Source: JACVRW01 sp963751835
GTDB taxonomy: Bacteria > Actinomycetota > Thermoleophilia > Solirubrobacterales > Thermoleophilaceae
Length of the DNA stretch: 64,000 nucleotides
NCBI GenBank assembly: GCA_963751835.1
Contig: CAVVWD010000022.1
Span: 124,001 to 188,000, forward strand
Reading direction: 5' to 3'
Shown: piece by piece, positions 50,090-59,136 of the stretch
Layout: every line of letters starts with the position of its first letter
Numbering within the stretch: the first letter of the stretch is position 1
Notes under the pieces: generated by a model
Databases searched by the model: none
The model's input: only the letters and a program-made list of their open reading frames with translations
What the model was told of the DNA's origin: nothing
Program-made: the position numbers and the translations under genes

Positions 50090-51204
50090 GCGAGCCGGGG
50101 CGCAGCCGCGGGGAGGGCACGCGCGTCGTGAAGGCCGGCCTGCCCGAGCCCGAGCAGGGCCAGCCGTTCCTCCCCGGACCGGTCTTCGCCGCGCCATTCC
50201 ACCTACGCGGCGATCCCGAGCAGTCGCCCTACTCGTACACGCGCTACGGGCATCCCACCTGGGCGCGCTTCGAGTCCGCGCTCGGCGAGCTCGAGGACGC
50301 CGATTCGATCCTGTTCGCCTCCGGGATGGCCGCGGCGGCCGCGCTGCTCATGACGCAGACGAAGCCGGGCGACGCCATCGCCATGGACGAAAGCTGCTAC
50401 CTCGGCGTCCGCCGGCTGGCCCAGACCCACCTCGAGCCGCGCGGCGTCGACGTGCGACTCGCGCCGCCCGCCGAGCTGGCCGCCGCCGTCCGCGGGGCGG
50501 TGCTGCTGTGGCTCGAGACGCCGTCCAACCCGAAGCTCGAGGTGTACGACATCGCCGAGCTCTCCCGCGCGGCCCGCGAGGAGGGGGCGCTGACGCTCGT
50601 CGACAACACGACCGCCGGTCCGCTCCTACAGCGGCCGCTCGACCTGGGAGCCGACGTCACGCTCACCAGCGCGACGAAGCAGGTGAGTGGCCACGCCGAT
50701 CTCATGCTCGGCTATCTCACGACGCGCGATGACGAGCGGGCCGCGCGGCTGCGCGACTGGCGCCGCGACGCCGGCGCTCTCCCCGGCCCATTCGAGGCCT
50801 GGCTCGCCCACCGTTCGCTGCCGACGCTCGCGCTGCGCCTCGAGCGAGGCTGCGACAACGCACTCGCGATCGCCCGCCTGCTGGCGGCCCGCGACGACGT
50901 GCCGTCCGTGGCCTATCCGGGCCTGAGCGGCGACCCGGGGCACGAGGTCGCGCGCCGCCAGATGCGCGGCTACGGGATGGTGGTCTCGTTCGACCTCGGA
51001 AGCCAGGAACGTGCCGAGCGCTTCCTCGCCACGGCCGAGCTCGTGACCGACGCGACGAGCTTCGGCAGCGTCTACACAACGGCGGAACGCCGGGCGCGCT
51101 GGGGCGGCGACGACGTTCCCCCGGGCTTCATCCGCCTGTCCGCCGGCTGCGAGGACACGGCCGACCTGCTGGCCGACGTGGAGCGCGCGCTCGACGCCGC
51201 GTGA
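50086..51204 (+). CDS. Cys/Met-metabolism PLP enzyme (cystathionine gamma-lyase/synthase family)
   Basis: 372 residues. YSYTRYGHPTWARFESALGELEDAD and LFASGMAAAAALL match the family; the PLP lysine is in TSATKQVSGHADLMLG, where most members read SATKYxxGH. ETPSNPKLEVYDI and RLSAGCEDTADLLADVERAL are further hallmarks. It likely cleaves or replaces the gamma-substituent of a homocysteine/homoserine-type substrate; which reaction cannot be told. Both ends overlap neighbours by four bases (GTGA). Confidence 0.87.
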   Translation: MSEPGRSRGEGTRVVKAGLPEPEQGQPFLPGPVFAAPFHLRGDPEQSPYSYTRYGHPTWARFESALGELEDADSILFASGMAAAAALLMTQTKPGDAIAMDESCYLGVRRLAQTHLEPRGVDVRLAPPAELAAAVRGAVLLWLETPSNPKLEVYDIAELSRAAREEGALTLVDNTTAGPLLQRPLDLGADVTLTSATKQVSGHADLMLGYLTTRDDERAARLRDWRRDAGALPGPFEAWLAHRSLPTLALRLERGCDNALAIARLLAARDDVPSVAYPGLSGDPGHEVARRQMRGYGMVVSFDLGSQERAERFLATAELVTDATSFGSVYTTAERRARWGGDDVPPGFIRLSAGCEDTADLLADVERALDAA

Positions 51205-52073
51205 GCGGCCCGCTGCTCGTCACAGGCGGAAGTGGCTACCTGGGCCATGCGCTCCTGCGCAGCGCCGAGCCGCCCGTCGTCGCCACGCACCTGACGTCAC
51301 CCGCGACCCCGGTGCCGGGGGCCGAGTGGCTGCGGCTCGACGTCCGAGACGCCGTCGCGGTCGAGCGCACATTCGCGGAGCTGCGGCCGGCCGCCGTCAT
51401 CCACACCGCGTACCGACAGGAGGAGCCGGAGGCGTGGGCGACGAACACGCTCGGGGCGGCGAACGTGGCGCGCGCCGCCGCCCGCGCCGGCGCGCGGCTC
51501 GTGCACGTGTCCACGGACCTGGTCTTCGACGGCACCGCTGCGCGGCCGTACACCGAGGAGGACGAGCCGATCCCCGCCACCCCGTACGGGCGGACGAAGC
51601 TCGAGGGCGAGCGTGAGGTGCGGGCGGCCCACCCGGACGCGCTCGTGGTGCGGACCTCGCTGATGGTCGGCGGGGGCGAGCCGGGCCGCCAGGAGCGGTT
51701 GGTGCTCGCCGCGGCGCGTGGCGAGTCGGACATCGCCTTCTTCGAAGACGAGCGCCGCTCGCCGGTGCTGGTCGACGACCTGGCGGCGGCGCTCGTGGAG
51801 CTCGCCGGCCGCCGGGAGCGTGGGCTGCTGCACGTTGCCGGCCCGGAGGCGGTGAGCCGATACGAGCTCGCCTGCCTGATCGCGGCGGCGCACGGGCTCG
51901 CGTCCGGGCGCCTGCGCCGCGGACGCCTGGCCGGCTCGGGGCTGCAGCGGCCTGCCAACTGCGTGCTCGACTCGAGCCGCGCCCGCGCGCTGTTGCGAAC
52001 GCCGATCCGCGGCGTGAGCGAGCTGGCGGCCCTGCCGGACCGGGCTGCAGACCGATCACCGCCCGGTCCCTAG
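51201..52073 (+). CDS. SDR-family reductase, RmlD-like
   Basis: 290 residues. VTGGSGYLGHALL binds NAD(P); VHVSTDLVFDGTAARPYTEEDEPIPATPYGRTKLEGE contains the Ser/Tyr/Lys catalytic elements as in dTDP-4-dehydrorhamnose reductases. No other rhamnose genes lie next to it, so the substrate is open. GTGA overlap with the PLP enzyme. Its stop TAG is part of the -10 box of nfeD. Confidence 0.83.
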   Translation: MSGPLLVTGGSGYLGHALLRSAEPPVVATHLTSPATPVPGAEWLRLDVRDAVAVERTFAELRPAAVIHTAYRQEEPEAWATNTLGAANVARAAARAGARLVHVSTDLVFDGTAARPYTEEDEPIPATPYGRTKLEGEREVRAAHPDALVVRTSLMVGGGEPGRQERLVLAAARGESDIAFFEDERRSPVLVDDLAAALVELAGRRERGLLHVAGPEAVSRYELACLIAAAHGLASGRLRRGRLAGSGLQRPANCVLDSSRARALLRTPIRGVSELAALPDRAADRSPPGP

Positions 52074-52076
52074 GAT
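52071..52076 (+). promoter_or_regulatory. -10 box TAGGAT overlapping a stop codon
   Basis: TAGGAT nine bases before the nfeD-like ATG at 52086; TAG is the stop of the SDR gene. Confidence 0.4.
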
Positions 52077-52085
52077 CCCGACGGC

Positions 52086-52511
52086 ATGGACGATTGGGTC
52101 TGGTGGATGATCGCGGCGGGGGTTCTCGCCGTCGGAGAGATCGCGACACTCGGGTTCTTCCTGGGCCCGATCGCCGTTGCCGCCGTGGCGGCGGCGATCG
52201 TAGCGCTCGTGGGAGGCGGCCTCGCGGTGCAGTGGATCGTGTTCATCGCCGTGTCGCTGGCATCGCTGCTGGTGCTGCGGCCGATCGCCACCCGCCACCT
52301 GCGCACTCCCGCTCGGCTGCGTACCGGGACAGCCGCACTCGTCGGCAGCCAGGCCGTGGTGATCGAGCAGGTGGACCGCGACGGCGGGCAGGTCAAGCTC
52401 GCCGGCGAGGTCTGGTCGGCGCGGTCCTACGATGAGGACGAATCGTTCGAGCCCGGCGCCCGCGTCGAGGTCATGAAGATCGACGGCGCCACGGCGCTGG
52501 TCGCGGAGTAG
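52086..52511 (+). CDS. NfeD-like membrane protein
   Basis: 141 residues. Three or so hydrophobic helices are followed by a C-terminal OB-fold domain (TGTAALVGSQAVVIEQVDRDGGQVKLAGEVWSARSYDEDE). Short NfeD proteins work with the stomatin-type protein encoded directly downstream, in membrane-protein quality control or microdomains. Ten bases separate the two. Confidence 0.9.
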   Translation: MDDWVWWMIAAGVLAVGEIATLGFFLGPIAVAAVAAAIVALVGGGLAVQWIVFIAVSLASLLVLRPIATRHLRTPARLRTGTAALVGSQAVVIEQVDRDGGQVKLAGEVWSARSYDEDESFEPGARVEVMKIDGATALVAE

Positions 52512-52521
52512 AAGGAGCCAA

Positions 52522-53445
52522 ATGGCAACACTGATCGTCCTCATCGTCGTCGCCCTGGTCGTCCTGATCACCCTCTCCAGGGCGATCCGGATCGTGCCGC
52601 AGGCCCGCGCCGGGATCGTCGAGCGGCTCGGCCGCTATCACCGCACGCTCGACGCGGGGCTGGCGCTCATCATCCCCTACGTGGACCGTGTCAAGCCGCT
52701 GCTCGACCTCCGCGAGCAGGTGGTCTCGTTCCCGCCGCAGCCCGTGATCACCGAGGACAACCTGACTGTCAACATCGACACCGTCATCTACTACCAGGTG
52801 ACCGACGCCAAGGCCGCGACCTACGAGATCGCGGACTACATCTCCGGTATCGAGCAGCTCACGGTCACGACGCTGCGAAACGTGGCCGGTGGGATGACGC
52901 TCGAGGACACGCTTACCTCGCGCGACACGATCAACGCTGAGCTGCGCCAGGTGCTCGACGAGGCCACCGGCAAGTGGGGCATCCGGGTGAACCGCGTGGA
53001 GCTCAAGGCGGTGGACCCGCCGGCGACGATCCAGGAGGCCATGGAGAAGCAGATGCGCGCGGAGCGGGACCGCCGCGCCGCGATTCTCACCGCCGAAGGG
53101 GTCAAGCAGTCGCAGATCCTCACCGCCGAGGGCGAGAAGCAGTCGTCGATTCTGAGGGCCGAGGGCCAGAAGCAGTCCGACATCCTCAAGGCTGAGGGTC
53201 AGTCGCAGGCGATCGAGAGCGTCTTCGACGCTATCCACAGGGGCGACGCCGACCCCAAGCTGCTCGCCTACCAGTACCTCCAGACGCTGCCGCAGATCGC
53301 CCAGGGCGAGTCGAACAAGGTCTGGATCATTCCGAGCGAGGTGACGCAGGCGCTCGCGAACATCGGCTCGATCATTCCGAAGCCGCAGGGCGGCGGCCAG
53401 GACACGCCGCCGGCCGGGGGGCCGCCGGCCGCGCCGCCGCGGTAG
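52522..53445 (+). CDS. SPFH/Band-7 stomatin-like protein
   Basis: 307 residues. One N-terminal hydrophobic helix anchors the protein; the Band-7 domain follows (RIVPQARAGIVERLGRYHRTLDAGLALIIPYVDRV). Residues about 190-235 hold a repeated AEGxKQSxIL heptad-like unit. The C-terminus is Gly/Pro-rich. AAGGAG six bases before the ATG is a clear Shine-Dalgarno. Forms a pair with the NfeD gene. Confidence 0.92.
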   Translation: MATLIVLIVVALVVLITLSRAIRIVPQARAGIVERLGRYHRTLDAGLALIIPYVDRVKPLLDLREQVVSFPPQPVITEDNLTVNIDTVIYYQVTDAKAATYEIADYISGIEQLTVTTLRNVAGGMTLEDTLTSRDTINAELRQVLDEATGKWGIRVNRVELKAVDPPATIQEAMEKQMRAERDRRAAILTAEGVKQSQILTAEGEKQSSILRAEGQKQSDILKAEGQSQAIESVFDAIHRGDADPKLLAYQYLQTLPQIAQGESNKVWIIPSEVTQALANIGSIIPKPQGGGQDTPPAGGPPAAPPR

Positions 53446-53482
53446 CGCCGGCGCGCGCGACCACAGGATTTCCCGTCTACGT

Positions 53483-53519
53483 TGTCGACTTGATGTCGTG
53501 TGACGACATCAAGTCGACA
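53483..53519. promoter_or_regulatory. 17-bp perfect dyad upstream of ffh
   Basis: Arms TGTCGACTTGATGTCGT and ACGACATCAAGTCGACA around a GTG loop, less GC-rich than the surroundings. Outside it, CCACAG (53461) can pair with CTGTGG (53520). It could terminate the SPFH transcript or be a large operator upstream of the ffh promoter. Confidence 0.55.
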
Positions 53520-53544
53520 CTGTGGCCGAAAACTGCGAGTCCTC

Positions 53545-53550
53545 TAGCCT
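53545..53550 (+). promoter_or_regulatory. -10 box TAGCCT
   Basis: TAGCCT nine bases before the ffh ATG. Confidence 0.4.
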
Positions 53551-53559
53551 CCCTCCTTC

Positions 53560-54888
<1,329 letters not shown>

Positions 54889-54901
54889 CCTCTTCCGGCC
54901 T

Positions 54902-55516
54902 ATGTCCGTACGAGTACGCCTCACCCGCGTGGGGAGCAAGAAGAATCCAATCTGGCGTGTGGTCGTCGCCGACCAGCGCTCGCCGCGCGATGGCCGCTTC
55001 ATCGAGACGATCGGCCACTACAACCCGCAGACCGAGCCGTCGACCATCCGGATCGACGAGGAGCGGCTGCAGCATTGGATCGCCCGCGGTGCGCAGCCCA
55101 CGGGGACGGTCAAGCAGCTGATGAAGGCCCAGGCGAAGGGCCTGAGCGCCGATCCCAAGACCTCGGCGGCGGTCGCGGCCGCGAGCCCCGCCACGGCTGC
55201 GCCGGTGGCGATGGAGGCGGCGACGCCGCCCTCGCAGGCCGAGCCCGCCGCTGCCGAGGAGGAGGCCGCTCCCGAAGCCGAGGCGGCCGCCCCCGAAGCT
55301 GAGACCGCCGCTCCCGAGACTGCCGCTCCCGAGGCCGAGGCCGGCGCTCCCGAGGCCGAGGCAGCTGCATCTGACGCCGAGGCCGCGGCGCCCGAGCCCG
55401 CCCAGGAGGCCGCCCCCGAGGCCGCCGAAGCCGAGGGTGACGCCGGCGGCGACCAGCCCCAGGTCGACCAGCCCGAGAGCGACCAGCCCGAGAGCGGCCA
55501 GCCCTCCTCCGAGTAG
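54902..55516 (+). CDS. rpsP: Ribosomal protein bS16 with a long acidic Ala/Glu tail
   Basis: 204 residues, more than twice the usual length. The normal bS16 part is the first 80 or so (SVRVRLTRVGSKKNPIWRVVVADQRSPRDGRFIETIGHYNP). The rest is low-complexity: many EA, PEA and AAP repeats and then DQPESDQPES. Tails occur on bS16 in some actinobacteria, but this one is long. The bL19 protein two kilobases away has a similar tail. Confidence 0.95.
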   Translation: MSVRVRLTRVGSKKNPIWRVVVADQRSPRDGRFIETIGHYNPQTEPSTIRIDEERLQHWIARGAQPTGTVKQLMKAQAKGLSADPKTSAAVAAASPATAAPVAMEAATPPSQAEPAAAEEEAAPEAEAAAPEAETAAPETAAPEAEAGAPEAEAAASDAEAAAPEPAQEAAPEAAEAEGDAGGDQPQVDQPESDQPESGQPSSE

Positions 55517-55750
55517 GTGGACGAGCTTCTCACCTATCTCGCCCGGTCGCTCGTCGACCGCCCGGACGAGGTGAGCGTTGAGTCCTTCGAGGAGTCCGAC
55601 GGCACCGTGGTGCTCGAGTTGCACGTCGCCGCGGAAGACGCCGGCAAGGTGATCGGTCGCGGCGGCCGCACCGTTGCGGCGCTTCGGATGGTCATGAAGG
55701 CCGCTGCCGTCCGCCAGGGAAACCGCGTACTGGTCGACGTCGTCGATTGA
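55517..55750 (+). CDS. khpA: KH-domain RNA-binding protein KhpA
   Basis: 77 residues. DAGKVIGRGGRTVAALRMVMKAAA contains the GxxG loop of a KH fold. Its usual place between rpsP and rimM supports the call. GTG immediately follows the rpsP stop with no gap; it overlaps rimM by four bases. Confidence 0.92.
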   Translation: MDELLTYLARSLVDRPDEVSVESFEESDGTVVLELHVAAEDAGKVIGRGGRTVAALRMVMKAAAVRQGNRVLVDVVD

Positions 55751-56178
55751 CGCTCGTCACGGCGGGCCGGGTGGGCAAGCCGCACGGCCGCGACGGCAGC
55801 TTCTACGTGGACGGGCCGCGGCACGCGCTGCCGGAGGGCGCGGGGGTCGTGATCGGCCCGGACACCCACACCATCGAGCGTCGGGCGGGCACCGACCAGC
55901 GCCCGCTAATCCGCGTTTCCGGCGTGGATGACCCGGGACCGCTGCGCGGGGAGATGCTCCTGGTGGAGGACGAGCTCGCCACCGACGAGTGGCTCGCGGC
56001 CGACCTTGCGGGCTGCGCAGTCGTCGGGCTCGGCCCCGTCAGGCGGGTGATCGACGGGCCCTCTTGTAGCCTGCTCGAGCTGGAGGACGGCAGCCTGGTC
56101 CCGCTCGTCTCCGACGCCATCGAGAGCATCGACGTCGACGCCCGCGAGATCCGCGTGAACCGGGAGTTCCTCGGTTGA
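55747..56178 (+). CDS. rimM: Ribosome maturation factor RimM
   Basis: 143 residues, shorter than the usual 160-180. VTAGRVGKPHGRDGSFYV is the N-terminal domain start and DGSLVPLVSDAIESIDVDAREIRVN the PRC-barrel end. It helps 30S assembly and binds bS19. TTG start overlaps the khpA stop (TTGA). A TTGA overlap also joins it to trmD. Confidence 0.9.
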   Translation: MTLVTAGRVGKPHGRDGSFYVDGPRHALPEGAGVVIGPDTHTIERRAGTDQRPLIRVSGVDDPGPLRGEMLLVEDELATDEWLAADLAGCAVVGLGPVRRVIDGPSCSLLELEDGSLVPLVSDAIESIDVDAREIRVNREFLG

Positions 56179-56861
56179 ACGTCGACGTGCTCACGCTCTT
56201 CCCGGGCTGGTTCGAGTGGTTCGCGGGACAGCGCCACGTCGCGAACGCCCTGCAGCTCGGGCATGAGCTGTCCTTCGTCGACCTGCGGGCCACGACCCCA
56301 CTGAAGGCCGGGCAGGTCGACGACACCCCCTATGGCGGCGGCGCCGGCATGGTCGTTCGCGTCGACGTGGTGGAGGAGGCGCTGAGGGCACGCTACGGGA
56401 TCGACCCGCTCGAGCTCCGCAAGCGCCGGCGGGTGGTGGCCCTGGCGGCCGGCGGCCGGCGCTTCGACGACGCCCTGGCCTCCGAGTTGGCCGCGGAGCC
56501 GGAGCTCACCCTCCTATGTGGCCGCTACGAGGGCTTCGACGAGCGCGTCCACGAGCACCTTGCCGGCGACGTCATCTCGATCGGGCCGTACGTCCTGTCC
56601 GGGGGCGAGCTGGCGGCCATGGTCGTCTGCGACGCGGTCATGCGCAAGCTGCCCGGCGCCCTCGGCCACGAGGAGAGCGCCGTCGAGGAGTCGTTCAGCG
56701 AGGCGCTCGAGGGAGCGCCCGAGTACCCGCACTACACGCGGCCGTTCGACTGGCGCGGCCATACCGTGCCGGAGGTGCTCCTCTCCGGGGACCACGCGCG
56801 CGTTCGCGACTGGCGCCTCGAGCGCAGCAGAGAGCGTGCCAGGCCCGAATTCCCGGGCTGA
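56175..56861 (+). CDS. trmD: tRNA (guanine-37-N1)-methyltransferase
   Basis: 228 residues. The SPOUT-fold motifs DDTPYGGGAGMV, LLCGRYEGFDERV and ISIGPYVLSGGELAAMVVCDAV form the trefoil-knot SAM site; EYPHYTRPFDWRG completes it. It methylates G37 in tRNAs with a purine at 36. TTG start couples to rimM. Confidence 0.94.
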   Translation: MNVDVLTLFPGWFEWFAGQRHVANALQLGHELSFVDLRATTPLKAGQVDDTPYGGGAGMVVRVDVVEEALRARYGIDPLELRKRRRVVALAAGGRRFDDALASELAAEPELTLLCGRYEGFDERVHEHLAGDVISIGPYVLSGGELAAMVVCDAVMRKLPGALGHEESAVEESFSEALEGAPEYPHYTRPFDWRGHTVPEVLLSGDHARVRDWRLERSRERARPEFPG

Positions 56862-56879
56862 GGTCCCGGAGCGCTTCGC

Positions 56880-56885
56880 TACCAT
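56880..56885 (+). promoter_or_regulatory. -10 box TACCAT for rplS
   Basis: TACCAT after trmD, about 82 bases before the rplS ATG. In contrast to most genes here, rplS would have a leader, which contains a terminator-like hairpin. Confidence 0.3.
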
Positions 56886-56896
56886 TGCGCCTCACG

Positions 56897-56924
56897 CGCG
56901 ACGGCTCGGGGGAGGTCGCGTTTT
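56897..56924 (+). terminator. Hairpin with T-tract in the trmD-rplS gap
   Basis: CGCGAC / GTCGCG with a 12-base loop, followed by TTTT. Either the trmD terminator or an attenuator in the rplS leader. Confidence 0.4.
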
Positions 56925-56967
56925 ACTTGTGCCTCCGACCTGACCAAAGCGACGACTCCACCCACTC

Positions 56968-57615
56968 ATGGCCGGCCTCATCGACAGCATCGAGCGCGCT
57001 CAGCTGCGTCGCGTCCCCGCGTTCCAGGCGGGCGACCGCGTGCGCGTCCACTTCCAGGTCGTTGAGGGCCAGCGGCGCCGGACCCAGGTCTTCGAGGGCG
57101 TGGTGTTGAAGCGGCAGGGCACGGGAGTCCGCGAGACGTTCACGGTCCGCAAGCAGTCGTTTGGCGTGGGTGTGGAACGCACCTTCCCTCTGCACTCGCC
57201 GAAGATCGAGCGGATCGAGATCGCGGCCCGCGGTGATGTCCGGCGCGCCAAGCTGTACTACCTCCGCGACCGCGTCGGCCGTGCATCGCGGGTGCGCGAG
57301 CGCCGCTGGACGGGCGAGCCCGAGACGATCGAGGCCGGCGCGATGCCGCCGGACGATTCCGTCCGTCCGGGCGAGGAGGAGCTTGCGGACCAGGTGGCGG
57401 CCGAGGAGGAGCTGGCCGCCGAGGCGGCCGAGGCCGACGCGGGCAGCGAGCCGGCCGAGGCCGGCGCAGATGCCGACCCGGGCGGCGAGCCGGCCGAGGC
57501 CGGCGCAGAGGCCCAGCAGGACGTTGCCGAGCCCGCCGAGGACGCAGCGCCTGTCGAGTCAGCCGAGGCCGCCGGCGAGGACGCCGACGCCGACTCCGAC
57601 GACGGCAAGTCGTAG
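56968..57615 (+). CDS. rplS: Ribosomal protein bL19 with a long acidic tail
   Basis: 215 residues; normal bL19 is about 115. The core (PAFQAGDRVRVHFQVVEGQRRRTQVFEGVVL, VGVERTFPLHSPKIERIEI, KLYYLRDRVG) is followed after residue about 115 by an acidic Ala/Glu/Asp region with a repeated GSEPAEAGADADPGGEPAEAG-like unit. The tail resembles that of bS16 in this window. Confidence 0.95.
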   Translation: MAGLIDSIERAQLRRVPAFQAGDRVRVHFQVVEGQRRRTQVFEGVVLKRQGTGVRETFTVRKQSFGVGVERTFPLHSPKIERIEIAARGDVRRAKLYYLRDRVGRASRVRERRWTGEPETIEAGAMPPDDSVRPGEEELADQVAAEEELAAEAAEADAGSEPAEAGADADPGGEPAEAGAEAQQDVAEPAEDAAPVESAEAAGEDADADSDDGKS

Positions 57616-57633
57616 GGCGGCTCTGGACGCCCA

Positions 57634-58254
57634 GTGAGCCTCCGGGTGGCGCGCAGCAAGGAGAAGAGCACCCGCGGTTCGCTGGTCGAGCTGGTGACGA
57701 TCGTCGCCGTTGCGCTCGGCCTCGCGCTCGGGATCCAGGCGTTCCTCGTCAAGCCGTTCCGCATTCCCAGCGAGTCGATGGTGCCGACGCTGGAGATCGG
57801 GCAGCGTGTGCTGGTCGACCGGGTGAGCTACCGCTTCGGCGATCCCGACCGCGGCGACATCGTCGTGTTCAAGCCGCCCGCCGGTGCGGACACCAACAGT
57901 TGCGGCGTTCAGCACCCCGGCGACACTCCCTGCCCCGAGCCGACCGAGGATCGTTCGGACACGAACTTCATCAAGCGGGTGGTGGGCCTGCCGGGCGATC
58001 GCCTCAAGGTGATCGACGGCGCCGTTTACATCAACGGCAGGCGCCAGAACGAGGATTTCGCCCGCCTTGACTCCGAGTGCGGCATCTGCAACCTCCCGGG
58101 GGAGATCACAGTCCCGAAGGACCACTACTTCATGATGGGCGACAACCGCGGCGCCTCCGCGGACAGCCGCGAGTGGGGCCCCGTGCCGAAGAAGTGGATG
58201 ATCGGCCAGGCCTTCATGACGTACTGGCCGCCGGACCGGATCGGCCTGCTTTAG
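57634..58254 (+). CDS. lepB: Signal peptidase I
   Basis: 206 residues. One N-terminal membrane helix (LVELVTIVAVALGLALGIQAFLV) precedes the catalytic Ser in IPSESMVPTL and the catalytic Lys in FIKRVVGLPGD; GDNRGASADSREWGPV is box E. It cleaves secretory signal peptides outside the membrane. GTG start 19 bases after rplS. The insert DTNSCGVQHPGDTPC with two Cys could form a disulfide. Confidence 0.93.
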   Translation: MSLRVARSKEKSTRGSLVELVTIVAVALGLALGIQAFLVKPFRIPSESMVPTLEIGQRVLVDRVSYRFGDPDRGDIVVFKPPAGADTNSCGVQHPGDTPCPEPTEDRSDTNFIKRVVGLPGDRLKVIDGAVYINGRRQNEDFARLDSECGICNLPGEITVPKDHYFMMGDNRGASADSREWGPVPKKWMIGQAFMTYWPPDRIGLL

Positions 58255-58273
58255 AGCCTGTCTCAGCCAACGG

Positions 58274-58295
58274 CGCCGCCGTTTCCGCGGCGGCG
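58274..58295. terminator. Hairpin after lepB
   Basis: Perfect 8-bp CGCCGCCG / CGGCGGCG stem with a TTTCCG loop, 20 bases after the lepB stop. Confidence 0.5.
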
Positions 58296-58332
58296 GGCGC
58301 GGAAGCACATGCCGTTCCGCCGTGCGCCGTCC

Positions 58333-58338
58333 TATGAT
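58333..58338 (+). promoter_or_regulatory. -10 box TATGAT
   Basis: TATGAT 11 bases before the rnhB GTG at 58350. Confidence 0.4.
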
Positions 58339-58349
58339 CGGCCGCGATC

Positions 58350-59102
58350 GTGGGGAAGCCGCAGCCTGCCGACACGACGCCGAGCCCGCCGGAGGAAGTA
58401 CAGCCCGTCGACGGGAATGGCTCCAAGCCCGCACGCCACAGGGCGCGGGCGAAGCGGCGCACCGGCACCGGCAGACGGCTCTTCGCCTTCGACCGCGAGC
58501 TTGGCTGCCGTTACGTCGCCGGTGCCGACGAGGCAGGCCGGGGCTCCCTGGCCGGCCCGCTCGTGGCCGCCGCTGTCCTGTTCGACCTCGAGCGACTCAC
58601 ACTCTCGGACCGCCGCGCCCTGTCGAAGCTGAACGATTCGAAGCAGCACACGGCCGAGGGGCGCGAGGAGCTCTACCCGATCGTGATGCGCGCCGCGGCG
58701 CGCTCCGTGATCGTCTCCCGCTGCGTGCGGGGGATCGATTCGCGCGGCCTCCACAAGACCAACCTCGAGGCGCTCCGCACGGCCTTGCTCGGCGTGGCCC
58801 GGCCGGAGGCGGTCTGCCTCATCGACGGCTTCAACGTCCCTGACTTCGGCTTCGAGCAGCGCGCCGTGATCGACGGCGATTGCCGCAGCGCGGCGATAGC
58901 AGCCGCGTCCGTCCTCGCGAAGGTGAGCCGCGACCGCTACATGCGCCGTGCGGCGGAGCGCCATCCCGACTGGGACTTCGAGACGAACGTGGGCTACTCG
59001 ACGCCGGAGCACCGGGCGGCGATCGCGGCCGTGGGGGTGTCCCCGCTCCACCGCATGTCGTTCCAGTCGATCGCCTATACGCAGCTCGCGCTCGAGGGTT
59101 AG
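58350..59102 (+). CDS. rnhB: Ribonuclease HII
   Basis: 250 residues. A basic N-terminal extension of about 50 residues precedes the catalytic core: GADEAGRGSLAGPLVAAAV (Asp-Glu), LIDGFNVPDF (Asp) and IDGDCRSAAIAAASVLAKVSRDRYM (Asp). It removes ribonucleotides from DNA and RNA primers. GTG 58350 is set by the -10 box. Confidence 0.93.
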   Translation: MGKPQPADTTPSPPEEVQPVDGNGSKPARHRARAKRRTGTGRRLFAFDRELGCRYVAGADEAGRGSLAGPLVAAAVLFDLERLTLSDRRALSKLNDSKQHTAEGREELYPIVMRAAARSVIVSRCVRGIDSRGLHKTNLEALRTALLGVARPEAVCLIDGFNVPDFGFEQRAVIDGDCRSAAIAAASVLAKVSRDRYMRRAAERHPDWDFETNVGYSTPEHRAAIAAVGVSPLHRMSFQSIAYTQLALEG

Positions 59103-59104
59103 CC

Positions 59105-59122
59105 GGCCGGCGCAAGCCGGCC
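59105..59122. terminator. Hairpin after rnhB
   Basis: GGCCGGC-gcaa-GCCGGCC, a perfect 7-bp stem with a four-base loop, right after the rnhB stop. Confidence 0.45.
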
Positions 59123-59136
59123 ACGCTGGCGGATCC

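Noticed and set aside
53172..53220. KQS-rich repeat in the SPFH gene as a separate repeat element
   Set aside because: The repeated AEGxKQSxIL units are ordinary for the coiled-coil of Band-7 proteins.
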